The notes beneath the pieces are model-generated. The model saw only the letters and a list, made by a program, of their open reading frames with translations. It ran no database searches and was not told where the DNA came from. Both the position numbers and the translations under genes were made by a program. Positions 17,281-24,888 of a stretch of 64,000 nucleotides of DNA are shown here, one piece after another (the stretch's first letter is position 1; every line of letters begins with the position of its first letter). The stretch is from Arthrobacter alkaliphilus (GTDB lineage Bacteria; Actinomycetota; Actinomycetes; Actinomycetales; Micrococcaceae): contig NZ_JAKEEC010000001.1 of assembly GCF_021483235.1 (NCBI RefSeq), positions 310,285 through 374,284 on the forward strand. Direction: 5' to 3'.

Positions 17281-18714
17281 ATGACTTCCACTCAAGAAAC
17301 GAACGCTGAGTTCCGCATTGAACACGACACCATGGGTGAAGTTCGCGTCCCCGTGAACGCCCTCTACCGTGCCCAGACGCAGCGCGCTGTCGAGAACTTC
17401 CCGATCTCCGGCAAGACCCTCGAGCGCGCCCACATCGAAGCACTGGCCCGCGTCAAGAAGGCCGCGGCCCTGGCCAACGCCGAACTGGGAGTGCTCGACG
17501 GCGAGCTCGCCGACGCGATCGCCGCAGCAGCCGACGAGGTTGCCGCCGGCAAATACGACGGCGATTTCCCCATCGACGTCTTCCAGACCGGCTCGGGCAC
17601 GTCCTCCAACATGAACACCAACGAGGTCATCGCCGAGCTGGCTTCCCGTGCACTGGCCGCCAAGGGTAGCGACAAGGTTGTCCACCCGAACGACCACGTC
17701 AACGCTTCGCAGTCCTCCAACGACGTTTTCCCGACGTCGGTCCACGTCGCCGCCACCTCGGCCCTGATCAACGACCTGATCCCGGCCCTCGAGTACCTGG
17801 CTGCATCCCTGGACCGCAAGGCCGTCGAGTTCAAGGACGTCGTCAAGTCCGGCCGTACCCACCTCATGGACGCCACCCCGGTGACCTTGGGCCAGGAGTT
17901 CGGCGGCTACGCCGCACAGGTGCGATACGGCGTCGAGCGCATCAAAGCGGCCCTCCCCCGCGTCGCCGAGGTCCCGCTGGGCGGCACCGCCGTCGGCACC
18001 GGCATCAACACCCCGGCGGGCTTCCCCGAGCGCGTCATCGAGCTCCTCGCCGCCGACACCGGCCTCCCGCTGACCGAGGCACGCGACCACTTCGAAGCGC
18101 AGGCCAACCGCGACGGGCTCATCGAGGGTTCGAGCCAGCTGCGCAACATCGCCATCTCCTTCATGAAGATCAACAACGACCTGCGCTGGATGGGTTCCGG
18201 CCCCAACACGGGCCTCGGCGAAATCGCCATTCCGGACCTGCAGCCGGGCTCCTCGATCATGCCGGGCAAGGTCAACCCGGTCATTTGCGAAGCCTCGATC
18301 ATGGTCTGCGCGCAGGTCATCGGCAACGACACTGCCATCGCCTGGTCGGGTACCAACGGCGCCTTCGAGCTCAACGTCGGCATCCCGGTGATGGCCGCCA
18401 ACTTGCTCGAATCCATCCGCCTGCTCGCCAACACCAGCCGCGTCATGGCCGACAAGATGATCGACGGCATTACGGCGAACGTGGAGCGTGCCCGCTTCCT
18501 GGCCGAGGCTTCCCCGTCCATCGTGACTCCGCTCAACAAGTTCATCGGTTACGAGGCAGCCGCAAAGATCGCCAAGAAGGCTGTTGCCGAGGGCTTGACC
18601 ATCCGCGAAGCCGTGATCTCCCTGGGCTACCTTGAGCGCGGCGAACTGACGGAAGAGCAGCTCGACAAGGCCCTCGACGTCACCACCATGACCCGCCCGG
18701 CCCACAAGGCCTAG
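17281..18714 (+). CDS. fumC: Class II fumarate hydratase
   Basis: Reversibly hydrates fumarate to malate in the TCA cycle. The 477-residue protein carries the superfamily signature [11 protein letters not shown] beginning at residue 323 with the catalytic Ser324, and His194 in [24 protein letters not shown] near residue 102 and [16 protein letters not shown] near residue 140 are further hallmarks. Its length is typical of the iron-free class II enzyme. It is expressed from its own promoter (TAAGCT 6 nt upstream), and glpX, DUF4245 and carbonic anhydrase precede it as in other actinobacteria. Confidence 0.97.
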   Translation: MTSTQETNAEFRIEHDTMGEVRVPVNALYRAQTQRAVENFPISGKTLERAHIEALARVKKAAALANAELGVLDGELADAIAAAADEVAAGKYDGDFPIDVFQTGSGTSSNMNTNEVIAELASRALAAKGSDKVVHPNDHVNASQSSNDVFPTSVHVAATSALINDLIPALEYLAASLDRKAVEFKDVVKSGRTHLMDATPVTLGQEFGGYAAQVRYGVERIKAALPRVAEVPLGGTAVGTGINTPAGFPERVIELLAADTGLPLTEARDHFEAQANRDGLIEGSSQLRNIAISFMKINNDLRWMGSGPNTGLGEIAIPDLQPGSSIMPGKVNPVICEASIMVCAQVIGNDTAIAWSGTNGAFELNVGIPVMAANLLESIRLLANTSRVMADKMIDGITANVERARFLAEASPSIVTPLNKFIGYEAAAKIAKKAVAEGLTIREAVISLGYLERGELTEEQLDKALDVTTMTRPAHKA

Positions 18715-18778
18715 CTTCCGGCGCCGAGCACGACGGCGAGCAGCCGCTCCAGCGCTCGACCCGCCTGCGCTGCGCACG

Positions 18779-18857
18779 GGACATGCCCGGCCTTGGCCCG
18801 GACCAACGGACATATGAGGAATATGCCCATCGTCCGGGTCCAGGGCCGGGCATGTCC
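18779..18857. repeat. Long inverted repeat downstream of fumC
   Basis: Arms at 18779-18803 and 18832-18857 (25-26 bp) can pair with few mismatches; the ends begin GGACATGCCCGG. The 28-nt centre contains further half-copies (GGACATATG and ATATGCCCATC). It is 64 bp past the fumC stop and 34 bp before the next start codon. It may be a terminator or one copy of a dispersed palindromic repeat; the mismatches and inner half-copies favour the latter. Confidence 0.75.
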
Positions 18858-18877
18858 GTAACGGCAACCAACTGGCT

Positions 18878-18883
18878 TAGGCT
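18878..18883 (+). promoter_or_regulatory. -10 hexamer TAGGCT, probable leaderless start
   Basis: TAGGCT ends 7 nt before the ATG at 18891 of a small membrane protein gene. No Shine-Dalgarno sequence is present. Confidence 0.5.
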
Positions 18884-18890
18884 GGAACCC

Positions 18891-19091
18891 ATGAGTTCAG
18901 AGCCCGAAGAATCCGCGAACATCAGCCCCGCCGTTCGATGGGGATTAGGAGCGGTGCTCTTCGGCCTTCTGGCCGTCTCCGCAGCTTCCGCCAAGGGCGA
19001 ATGGTGGACCATCCTCGGCGCCATTGCCTGCGGTATCGCCGCGTGCGTCTTCGCTGCCAGGGCGATCCTCGCTGCCCGTCAATCGCGCTGA
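18891..19091 (+). CDS. Small two-helix membrane protein, unknown function
   Basis: A 66-residue protein with two hydrophobic segments, near residues 14-30 and 33-58, and an Arg-ending tail. I do not recognize a family. An open frame extends upstream to 18783, but that part lies in the long inverted repeat and the TAGGCT promoter sits just before the ATG at 18891, so I use the short form. Its 3' end overlaps the convergent NUDIX gene by 13 bp. Confidence 0.65.
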   Translation: MSSEPEESANISPAVRWGLGAVLFGLLAVSAASAKGEWWTILGAIACGIAACVFAARAILAARQSR

Positions 19092-19552
19092 TATACGACG
19101 TCGGTGCCCGGCTCCAGCGCAAGCCGGATGGTTTCGCGGTGGCCGGCACTGATGTCAGGCAACTCGTCGAGGGCAAACCAGCCGACGGCGATCGACTCGT
19201 CGTCGTTGACGCGGGCCTCCCCCGAGACGTAACGGCATTTGAAGGCAATATCCAGGAAGTCGCACACGTCACCGTTGGGATAGGTGACCGGGCCGATGAC
19301 GCCCACCGCCAGGATCCGCTCGGTTTTGGCGACTACGGCGGTCTCTTCGAAGATCTCCCGCAACAGACCAGGGGCCGGGTGCTCACCCGGTTCCAGCATT
19401 CCGGTAATCAGCGTCCACCTGCCGTTGTCCGACCGCTGGCACAGGAGGACCCGGTTCTCGTCGTCCAGGACCACGCCCCGGACGCCGGGCAGCCACAGCG
19501 GATCGTTGCCGATCTTCTCACGGATTTCCCGGATGAATTCCGGAACCGGCAC
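19079..19552 (-). CDS. NUDIX hydrolase
   Basis: A 157-residue pyrophosphohydrolase acting on nucleoside diphosphates linked to another moiety. The Nudix box runs from Gly51 to Val73, with GMLEPGE, seven residues, then REIFEET, which binds the catalytic metal. Upstream residues RVLLCQRSDNGRWTL fit the family. The exact substrate cannot be told. It starts with GTG at 19552; a GGAAG sequence lies further upstream. It overlaps the convergent small membrane protein gene by 13 bp. Confidence 0.93.
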   Translation of the reverse strand: MPVPEFIREIREKIGNDPLWLPGVRGVVLDDENRVLLCQRSDNGRWTLITGMLEPGEHPAPGLLREIFEETAVVAKTERILAVGVIGPVTYPNGDVCDFLDIAFKCRYVSGEARVNDDESIAVGWFALDELPDISAGHRETIRLALEPGTDVVYQRD

Positions 19553-19715
19553 GGCCTAGCCCGCTTCCGTTGAAACAGTCATCACCAACACGAGCTCTGC
19601 CTCCTCTTCGGACCGGATCCGCCGGTAGGGCGAGTATGCCACCGGCGATGCCCGAATGACAGCGGGCAAGCCGGCTCAACGGCCGCTTCCCGCTCCGGTG
19701 TGCCCACCGCGCTCC

Positions 19716-20273
19716 TCACGCAGGCAGGGCAAACATCGCAGCGGCGGCGCCGGCCAGCATGAACGGCCCGAAGGGTATCGAGGATTTCAAGGTTCCCCGC
19801 CGAGCAGCAAGGACTCCGAGGCTCCACAGCCCGCCGAAGAGGAACGCCGCAAATGTTCCGGCAAAAACATGCGCCCAACCCAGGTAGCCAAGGTATAGGC
19901 CCAGTACACCGGCCAGCTTGACGTCTCCGAATCCCATCCCCGGCGGGTACACCAAGCGCACGATGAAGTAGAACGCCCACAGCACGGCTCCCCCGGCCAC
20001 GATTCCCAGGGCGGGCACCCCGAGGAAGGAGGTTCCGCCGTCGGGCCCTGGCTTCGCCGCTCCCCCGGCCAAAGTGGCGGCCACCGCCGCACCGAGCAGC
20101 AAGACACCGGCGATGGCATAGGACGGGAACACGATCCGGTTCGGCAGGATGTGGTGGCGGACGTCGATGACCGTGAGTCGGGCTGCCATGACCGCGAAGT
20201 ACAGGCAAGCTGCGAGCAGCAACCAGAAGGCCGGGATGCTTGTCCCCCACAATTCGCCGAGTCGTCGGATCAC
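19716..20273 (-). CDS. Type IV prepilin peptidase (A24 family)
   Basis: A 185-residue membrane aspartyl protease that cleaves prepilin leader peptides. The two catalytic aspartates are Asp37 in TVIDVRHHILPNR and Asp117 in the GxGD motif PPGMGFGDVKLAG. About six hydrophobic segments are visible. It lacks the N-terminal methylase domain of PilD, as in TadV/CpaA-like peptidases. No pilin genes are in the window. It starts with GTG at 20273, with a TAGCAT hexamer exactly 6 nt upstream and no Shine-Dalgarno sequence. It is divergent from the hypothetical gene at 20333. Confidence 0.92.
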   Translation of the reverse strand: MIRRLGELWGTSIPAFWLLLAACLYFAVMAARLTVIDVRHHILPNRIVFPSYAIAGVLLLGAAVAATLAGGAAKPGPDGGTSFLGVPALGIVAGGAVLWAFYFIVRLVYPPGMGFGDVKLAGVLGLYLGYLGWAHVFAGTFAAFLFGGLWSLGVLAARRGTLKSSIPFGPFMLAGAAAAMFALPA

Positions 20274-20279
20274 CCTCGG

Positions 20280-20285
20280 ATGCTA
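20280..20285 (-). promoter_or_regulatory. -10 hexamer TAGCAT, probable leaderless start
   Basis: Reading the minus strand, TAGCAT ends 6 nt before the GTG start of the prepilin peptidase gene at 20273. It is back to back with the hexamer of the divergent gene at 20333. Confidence 0.5.
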
Positions 20286-20320
20286 TCGGTTTTCCCGAAC
20301 CGCCGCCCGTTACGCGCGCA

Positions 20321-20326
20321 TAGACT
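20321..20326 (+). promoter_or_regulatory. -10 hexamer TAGACT, probable leaderless start
   Basis: TAGACT ends 6 nt before the ATG at 20333. It decides that start over the in-frame GTG at 20327, which lies directly after the hexamer. Confidence 0.6.
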
Positions 20327-20332
20327 GTGGAT

Positions 20333-21103
20333 ATGGGGCGCTACAGTGCAGAAATCCAAGGCAATCCGGACCCCGACATGTCCTCCACCTTCCGAAACCT
20401 CTGCCGTTCCTCCCCATGGAAATGGACCAGCCTGAGGTTCGAGTACCTGGACCGGCCAGGCAACCCGGATGCCATGGTGCGCGCCTGGTTGCGTCGCCCG
20501 GGGGCGCTTCGGCTCGAAGCCGCCGACGGAACCTTGCTGCACAGCACCACGGGCATCAACGACTCGCGGGACGGGCTGTACCTCGGCTCCAAGCGAAAGT
20601 CCTGGCTGCTCCCGGCCCACTTGGTGACCCCCGTGTGCGACTCTGCCGGGCTGGTCCGCCGGCGCCCGGAAGCTGCATACGGTGAACCGTCGTTTGGGAA
20701 CGGCCGACTCGCAGCAGCCCTCGATCCTGTCGAGCTCGCCGGGAACGCGCCGGTGCCCATGGAGTTTCCCGAGTCCAACAGGGTCTCATTCGGCGCCGTC
20801 CGGGAGGTGGACCACGAAGGGCGTCCTACCCTGGAAACCATCGCGACGCCGGGCTCCAGCTACGTAGCGGCTGATCCTGCACATCCGCTCTGTTTCCCGG
20901 GACGCACGCTTTTGCGCGTGGATTCAGGAACGGGTGTGTGCGTTTCCAGCCAGTCGCTCGACGGCGACACCGCCGGCCAGGGGCACTGGATGCGGATCCT
21001 GGGGGTGGACGAATACATGCTGGACGATCTGTTCCTCGCCGAATCGATGAACCTCACCGACGTCCGGAAGCACATCAGTTGGGACATCGGCCCCCGCGCG
21101 TAG
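20333..21103 (+). CDS. Hypothetical protein, unknown function
   Basis: A 256-residue soluble protein with no signal peptide or membrane segment and no motif I recognize. Codon use and amino acid composition are those of a real gene in this genome (many Leu, Arg, Gly, Asp), and no frameshift is seen. It contains two Cys and several Trp residues. The start is set by the TAGACT hexamer 6 nt upstream of the ATG. It is divergent from the prepilin peptidase gene and is followed by the 32-bp repeat island, with the first repeat unit 4 bp past its stop codon. Confidence 0.75.
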   Translation: MGRYSAEIQGNPDPDMSSTFRNLCRSSPWKWTSLRFEYLDRPGNPDAMVRAWLRRPGALRLEAADGTLLHSTTGINDSRDGLYLGSKRKSWLLPAHLVTPVCDSAGLVRRRPEAAYGEPSFGNGRLAAALDPVELAGNAPVPMEFPESNRVSFGAVREVDHEGRPTLETIATPGSSYVAADPAHPLCFPGRTLLRVDSGTGVCVSSQSLDGDTAGQGHWMRILGVDEYMLDDLFLAESMNLTDVRKHISWDIGPRA

Positions 21104-21107
21104 GCAG

Positions 21108-21335
21108 GTGACCGGGCGTCAGGGAAAAATACCGGCCATACCTGACCGAGCGTCGCGGGAAAACCCGCCACGCCTGACCGGGCGTCAGGGAAAAACCCGA
21201 AATACCTGACCGGGCGTCAGGGAAAAATCCGCCATATCTGACCGGGCGTCGGAGAAAAACCCACCGCACCTGACCGGGCGTCGGAAAATTACCTGGCATA
21301 TCTGACCGGGCATCGGCGAGGGGCGCACGAGCCTC
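21108..21335. repeat. Tandem array of about seven degenerate 32-bp units
   Basis: Units begin at 21108, 21142, 21174, 21206, 21238, 21270 and 21302, so after the first (34 bp) the period is exactly 32. The consensus is CTGACCGGGCGTCAGG followed by GAAAAACCCGCCATA. Each unit holds a small hairpin CCTGAC-CGGGC-GTCAGG, then an A-run. The period is not a multiple of three and the frames are broken, so it is not coding. Units drift in sequence from the third copy outwards, and the seventh decays into unrelated sequence. Confidence 0.9.
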
Positions 21336-21483
21336 GACGCGGTTCTTCGTAAAGGAGCGCATCGCGGCGCATCGGACACCGAAGGTCGCCCAGCGACCGG
21401 AGCGGGTCCTTATGCGCCGTGTCTAAGCGACGGCGAAGGGCCGCGGCCCGGCGGACCCGGCGCCGGTCGGAAACCCGCCAAAG
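21336..21483. other. Non-coding stretch between the two parts of the repeat island
   Basis: This stretch separates the 32-bp array from its outlying copies. It carries a decayed repeat tail, the first copy of a second repeat (21429-21460) and no open frame with protein character. The minus-strand reading frames through it have a biased Arg/Ala composition and no family resemblance. It may be remnant of an inserted element or a dispersed repeat. Confidence 0.5.
21429..21460. repeat. Second 32-bp repeat, copy 1
   Basis: Matches 21537-21568 at 30 of 32 positions, 108 bp away, beginning GACGGCGAAGGGCCG. It is unrelated to the CTGACCGGGCGTCAGG unit but lies in the same island. Confidence 0.75.
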
Positions 21484-21547
21484 GTGACCGGGCGTCAGGG
21501 AAAAACCCGCCAAAGGTGACCGGGCGTCGGCGAGAGGACGGCGAAGG
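21484..21547. repeat. Outlying pair of 32-bp units
   Basis: Two more copies of the 32-bp unit begin at 21484 and 21516, again exactly 32 bp apart, about 150 bp beyond the main array. The first is almost a perfect consensus unit (GTGACCGGGCGTCAGGG then AAAAACCCGCCAA). The second decays after 20 bases into the second repeat. Confidence 0.85.
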
Positions 21548-21568
21548 GCCGTGGCCCGGCGAACCCGG
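21537..21568. repeat. Second 32-bp repeat, copy 2
   Basis: Partner of 21429-21460 with two differences. Part of it forms the left arm of the hairpin at 21546-21577 that follows phoH. Confidence 0.75.
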
Positions 21569-21577
21569 CCACGGCCC
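21546..21577 (-). terminator. Hairpin downstream of phoH
   Basis: Perfect 11-bp arms, GGGCCGTGGCC at 21546-21556 and its complement at 21567-21577, with a 10-nt loop. It lies 25 bp beyond the phoH stop codon. There is no T-tract. Confidence 0.6.
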
Positions 21578-21602
21578 CCGCTAATTCCGGGCAAATGCCG
21601 CT

Positions 21603-23000
21603 TTAGATTTCCGCCCCTTCGAGCAGTTCCGTCACGAGGGCCGCGATCGGCGAGCGCTCGGAGCGGGTCAAGGTGATGTGGCCGAACAGCGGGTGCCCCT
21701 TGAGGGTTTCGACGACGGCGGCAACCCCGTCGTGCCTGCCCACGCGGAGGTTGTCGCGCTGGGCAACGTCGTGGGTCAGGACGATCTTGGAGTTCTGGCC
21801 GATCCGGCTCATGACCGTGAGGAGCACGTTCTTTTCGAGCGATTGCGCCTCATCCACGATCACGAAGGCGTCATGGAGCGAACGTCCGCGGATGTGGGTC
21901 AGCGGCATGACTTCGAGCATGCCCCGGTCCATGACTTCTTCCACGACTTCCTGGCTGACGAGTGCACCGAGGGTGTCGAAGACCGCCTGCGCCCAGGGGT
22001 TCATCTTCTCCGCCTCGGAGCCGGGCAGGTACCCGAGTTCCTGTCCACCCACCGCGTACAGGGGGCGGAAAACGATCACCTTGCGGTGCTCCCTGCGCTC
22101 GAGGACCGCTTCGAGTCCGGCACACAGGGCCAGGGCCGATTTTCCGGTGCCCGCGCGGCCGCCGATCGAGACGATTCCGACGCCGGGATCCATGAGCAGA
22201 TCGATCGCCAGCCGCTGCTCCGCCGAGCGGCCGTGCAGTCCGAAGACGTCGCGGTCGCCCTTGACCAGCCGCACCTGCTTGTCAGCGCCTACCCGGCCCA
22301 GGGCCGAGCCCCGGTTCGAGAGCAGCACCAGGCCCGTGTTGACGGGGAGCTCGGCCGCTGCCGGGATGAAGACGGGTTCGTGTCCGTACAGAGTGGTGAT
22401 CTCGTCCTCGCTGGCTTCGACCTCCGCCATTCCGGTCCAGCCGGAGTCCTTGACGAGTTCGTTGCGGTATTCGTCCGCGAACAACCCCATGGCGGAGGCT
22501 TTGACGCGCATGGGCACGTCTTTGGAGACGACCGTGACGTTGTGGCCTTCGTTGGCGAGGTTCTTGGCGACTGCCAGGATGCGGCTGTCGTTGTCCGGTC
22601 CGCGGAATCCGGCCGGAAGCACCTCGGTGGACACATGGTTCATCTCAACGCGCAGCGTACCGCCGTCGGATCCGATCGGAATGGGTTGGTTCAATCCGCC
22701 ATGCTCGATGCGCAGGTCATCGAGGAGCCTGAGGGCCTTGCGGGCAAAGTAGCCCAACTCGGGATCGTGGCGTTTGCCTTCCAGTTCGGTGATCACCACG
22801 ATCGGGACAATGACTTCGTGCTCCGCGAACCGCAATAAGGCAAGAGGATCGGAAAGCAATACGGAAGTATCAATCACATAGCTCCGACCGGTCGGGGTCC
22901 CGGACTGTGCAGTCCGCCCACTGTTGGCCCGCTTGGTGCGAGAGGTAGCTGAACTTTCCCCGTCGGAAACGACTACGGGCAGTTGCTCAGAAATAGCCAC
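21603..23000 (-). CDS. PIN domain-PhoH ATPase fusion (PhoH2-like)
   Basis: A 465-residue protein with an N-terminal PIN-type nuclease domain and a C-terminal PhoH helicase-like ATPase. Asp44 in [12 protein letters not shown] is a PIN acidic residue; the Walker A segment GRAGTGKSA holds Lys287, and Walker B VIVDEAQS has Asp383-Glu384. In mycobacteria PhoH2 proteins with this architecture unwind and cleave RNA, and are often linked with an antitoxin-like partner; none is visible here. The longer frame to 23123 is open, but the GTG at 23000 follows TGGAG and gives the usual start. The gene ends in the repeat island. Confidence 0.94.
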   Translation of the reverse strand: MAISEQLPVVVSDGESSATSRTKRANSGRTAQSGTPTGRSYVIDTSVLLSDPLALLRFAEHEVIVPIVVITELEGKRHDPELGYFARKALRLLDDLRIEHGGLNQPIPIGSDGGTLRVEMNHVSTEVLPAGFRGPDNDSRILAVAKNLANEGHNVTVVSKDVPMRVKASAMGLFADEYRNELVKDSGWTGMAEVEASEDEITTLYGHEPVFIPAAAELPVNTGLVLLSNRGSALGRVGADKQVRLVKGDRDVFGLHGRSAEQRLAIDLLMDPGVGIVSIGGRAGTGKSALALCAGLEAVLERREHRKVIVFRPLYAVGGQELGYLPGSEAEKMNPWAQAVFDTLGALVSQEVVEEVMDRGMLEVMPLTHIRGRSLHDAFVIVDEAQSLEKNVLLTVMSRIGQNSKIVLTHDVAQRDNLRVGRHDGVAAVVETLKGHPLFGHITLTRSERSPIAALVTELLEGAEI

Positions 23001-23248
23001 ATCGACTCCAGCCCCGGGCGAACCCGGCTTATTCGTGAGGCGGCTCGGCCGGAAGGCCGGGCGCGGCCCCCCACGTACCTGGTGCGATGATTCGCTCCAT
23101 CTACTGGCCTCCCCGATCAGCAAGCGGTTTGCCTGCTGATGGGATTAACGTATTCCCGCGCGATTACATTTCCGGTTAGCCGAAGCGGCGATTCGCGTAG
23201 GCAAATGTGAACTTCCTGTAAACGCCGGCCAAGCGGAAAGTCGCGGTG

Positions 23249-24022
23249 TCAGGAACCGAAGCGGCGCTGGCGGCCGGCGTAGTCCCGTAGTGCCCGCAGG
23301 AAGTCAACCTTGCGGAACGCGGGCCAGAGTGCCTCGCAAAAGTAGAACTCGCTGTAGGCGCTTTGCCACATGAGGAAGCCCGACAGGCGTTGTTCACCTG
23401 ACGTGCGGATCACCAAATCGGGGTCGGGCTGGCCGCGTGTGTACAGGAAGCGCGAGATGTCGTCCACGGAGAGATTGTCGGCCAACTCAGTGATGTCACG
23501 GCCGTTCGCGACGGTGTCGTGCAGCAATTCCCGCACGGCGTCAACAATTTCGCGCCGTCCACCGTAGCCGACGGCGACGTTGACGTGCAGCCGTTCCCGG
23601 ATCGGCGTGCGCGCCGTGAGCTTGGTGAGCCGCTCGGCGAGGTAGTCCGGAAGGAGCTCCGGCGCGCCCATGGCGTGGACGGAAATATCGGCGTCCTCGT
23701 CCAGGCGATCGAGGGTATTGGCGATGATTCCCATGAGCAACTCGAGCTCTTCGCCGGAGCGGTTCATATTGTCAGTCGAGAGCATGTACAGCGTGACGAC
23801 TTTGATACCGAGTTCCTGGCACCAGCCGAGGAACTCGTGGATTTTGTCCGCGCCCGCTTGGTGGCCTTCGCTGGTGGGAGCGTTGAATTGCCGCGCCCAG
23901 CGGCGGTTGCCATCCACCATGACGCCGATGTGCTTGGGAATCTTGTCCCGCTCGAGCGAACGGAGCAGTTTGCGCTCGTAGAAGCCATAGAGGAAGCCGG
24001 GCCACTCCATCCGGACACTCAC
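23249..24022 (-). CDS. uppS: Isoprenyl (undecaprenyl/decaprenyl) diphosphate synthase
   Basis: cis-Prenyltransferase that builds polyprenyl diphosphate, the lipid carrier for peptidoglycan and other envelope glycans. The 257-residue protein shows IPKHIGVMVDGNRRWAR with catalytic Asp37, and the C-terminal DLVIRTSGEQRLSGFLMWQ typical of the family. I chose the GTG at 24022 because AAGGAAG lies just upstream; a longer frame runs to 24118. Chain length cannot be told. It is divergent from trhA. Confidence 0.95.
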   Translation of the reverse strand: MSVRMEWPGFLYGFYERKLLRSLERDKIPKHIGVMVDGNRRWARQFNAPTSEGHQAGADKIHEFLGWCQELGIKVVTLYMLSTDNMNRSGEELELLMGIIANTLDRLDEDADISVHAMGAPELLPDYLAERLTKLTARTPIRERLHVNVAVGYGGRREIVDAVRELLHDTVANGRDITELADNLSVDDISRFLYTRGQPDPDLVIRTSGEQRLSGFLMWQSAYSEFYFCEALWPAFRKVDFLRALRDYAGRQRRFGS

Positions 24023-24234
24023 CTGACTTCCTTTGAACAGCACGTGAAAAGCGAAACAATCGACGACGGCGGCCGGCCCGGTTTGGGGGCCGACCGTCAC
24101 CCATAGAACCATCGGCACTTGGCGGACAGCTGCCGTAGGCGCACCACCAAGGCTACCTTCCCATGGCGGGCAGTCGGCACACCTGGGTAGCGGGAAACAT
24201 ATTACTCAGCGGTAACTTATCGGGGCGGGCAGGT

Positions 24235-24240
24235 TAGGCT
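24235..24240 (+). promoter_or_regulatory. -10 hexamer TAGGCT before trhA, probable leaderless start
   Basis: TAGGCT ends 6 nt before the GTG start at 24247. No Shine-Dalgarno sequence is present. Confidence 0.6.
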
Positions 24241-24246
24241 TTAACG

Positions 24247-24888
24247 GTGTCGGAGCTGCTTCCCATCAAGCCAAGCTGGCGCGGCTGGATCCATGCCGTA
24301 GCCACACCGTTTGCCTTCGCGGCGGGGATCGTCCTGGTGACCCTGGCCCCTACGACGGACCGCAAGATCGCCTCGGCGGTCTACGCAGTCACCGGCATCC
24401 TGCTCTTCGGCGTGTCCGCGGTCTATCACCGCGGCAATTGGGAGCCAAAGACCAGGATGATCCTCAAGCGCCTGGACCACACCAACATCATGCTGGTGAT
24501 CGCCGGCAGCTACACGCCCCTCGCCTGGTCGCTGCTGGAGCGTCCCAAGGCCGTCCTCCTGCTGTGGGTGATCTGGTCCGGAGCCCTGCTGGGAGTGCTC
24601 TTCCGGGTCCTTTGGACCGGCGCTCCACGCTGGCTCTACGTGCCCATCTACGTCGCGCTGGGCTGCGGGGCGTTGTTCTACTTACCGGAGTTCTTCGAAG
24701 CAAACGTTCCAGCCGCGATCCTGATCTGCGTGGGCGGGGCCCTGTACATCGCGGGCGCGGTTTTCTACGGGATGAAGCGGCCCAACTTCAGCCCGTTGAA
24801 CTTCGGCTTCCACGAGCTTTTCCACGCATTCACGGTTCTCGCCTTCGCGGCGCACTTCATCGCCATCACGATGGCCCAGCTGAGCTAG
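24247..24888 (+). CDS. trhA: Hemolysin III/PAQR family membrane protein
   Basis: A 213-residue membrane protein with seven hydrophobic segments, of the bacterial PAQR (hemolysin III, TrhA) family implicated in membrane homeostasis. The conserved residues are SAVYHRGNW (residues 57-65), RLDHTNI (residues 75-81) and the C-terminal HELFHAF with a further AAHF, which form the metal-binding site. It starts with GTG and has a TAGGCT hexamer 6 nt upstream. Its 3' end overlaps the convergent DUF255 gene by 23 bp. Confidence 0.93.
   Translation: MSELLPIKPSWRGWIHAVATPFAFAAGIVLVTLAPTTDRKIASAVYAVTGILLFGVSAVYHRGNWEPKTRMILKRLDHTNIMLVIAGSYTPLAWSLLERPKAVLLLWVIWSGALLGVLFRVLWTGAPRWLYVPIYVALGCGALFYLPEFFEANVPAAILICVGGALYIAGAVFYGMKRPNFSPLNFGFHELFHAFTVLAFAAHFIAITMAQLS

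Noticed and set aside
16723..18867. 714-codon open frame on the minus strand across carbonic anhydrase and fumC
   Set aside because: It is antisense to genes with clear catalytic motifs and has the biased composition expected of a shadow frame in GC-rich DNA.
21108..21547. CRISPR array
   Set aside because: The units are 32 bp with no distinct spacers: the whole unit repeats. There is no cas gene nearby and the copies drift rather than alternate.
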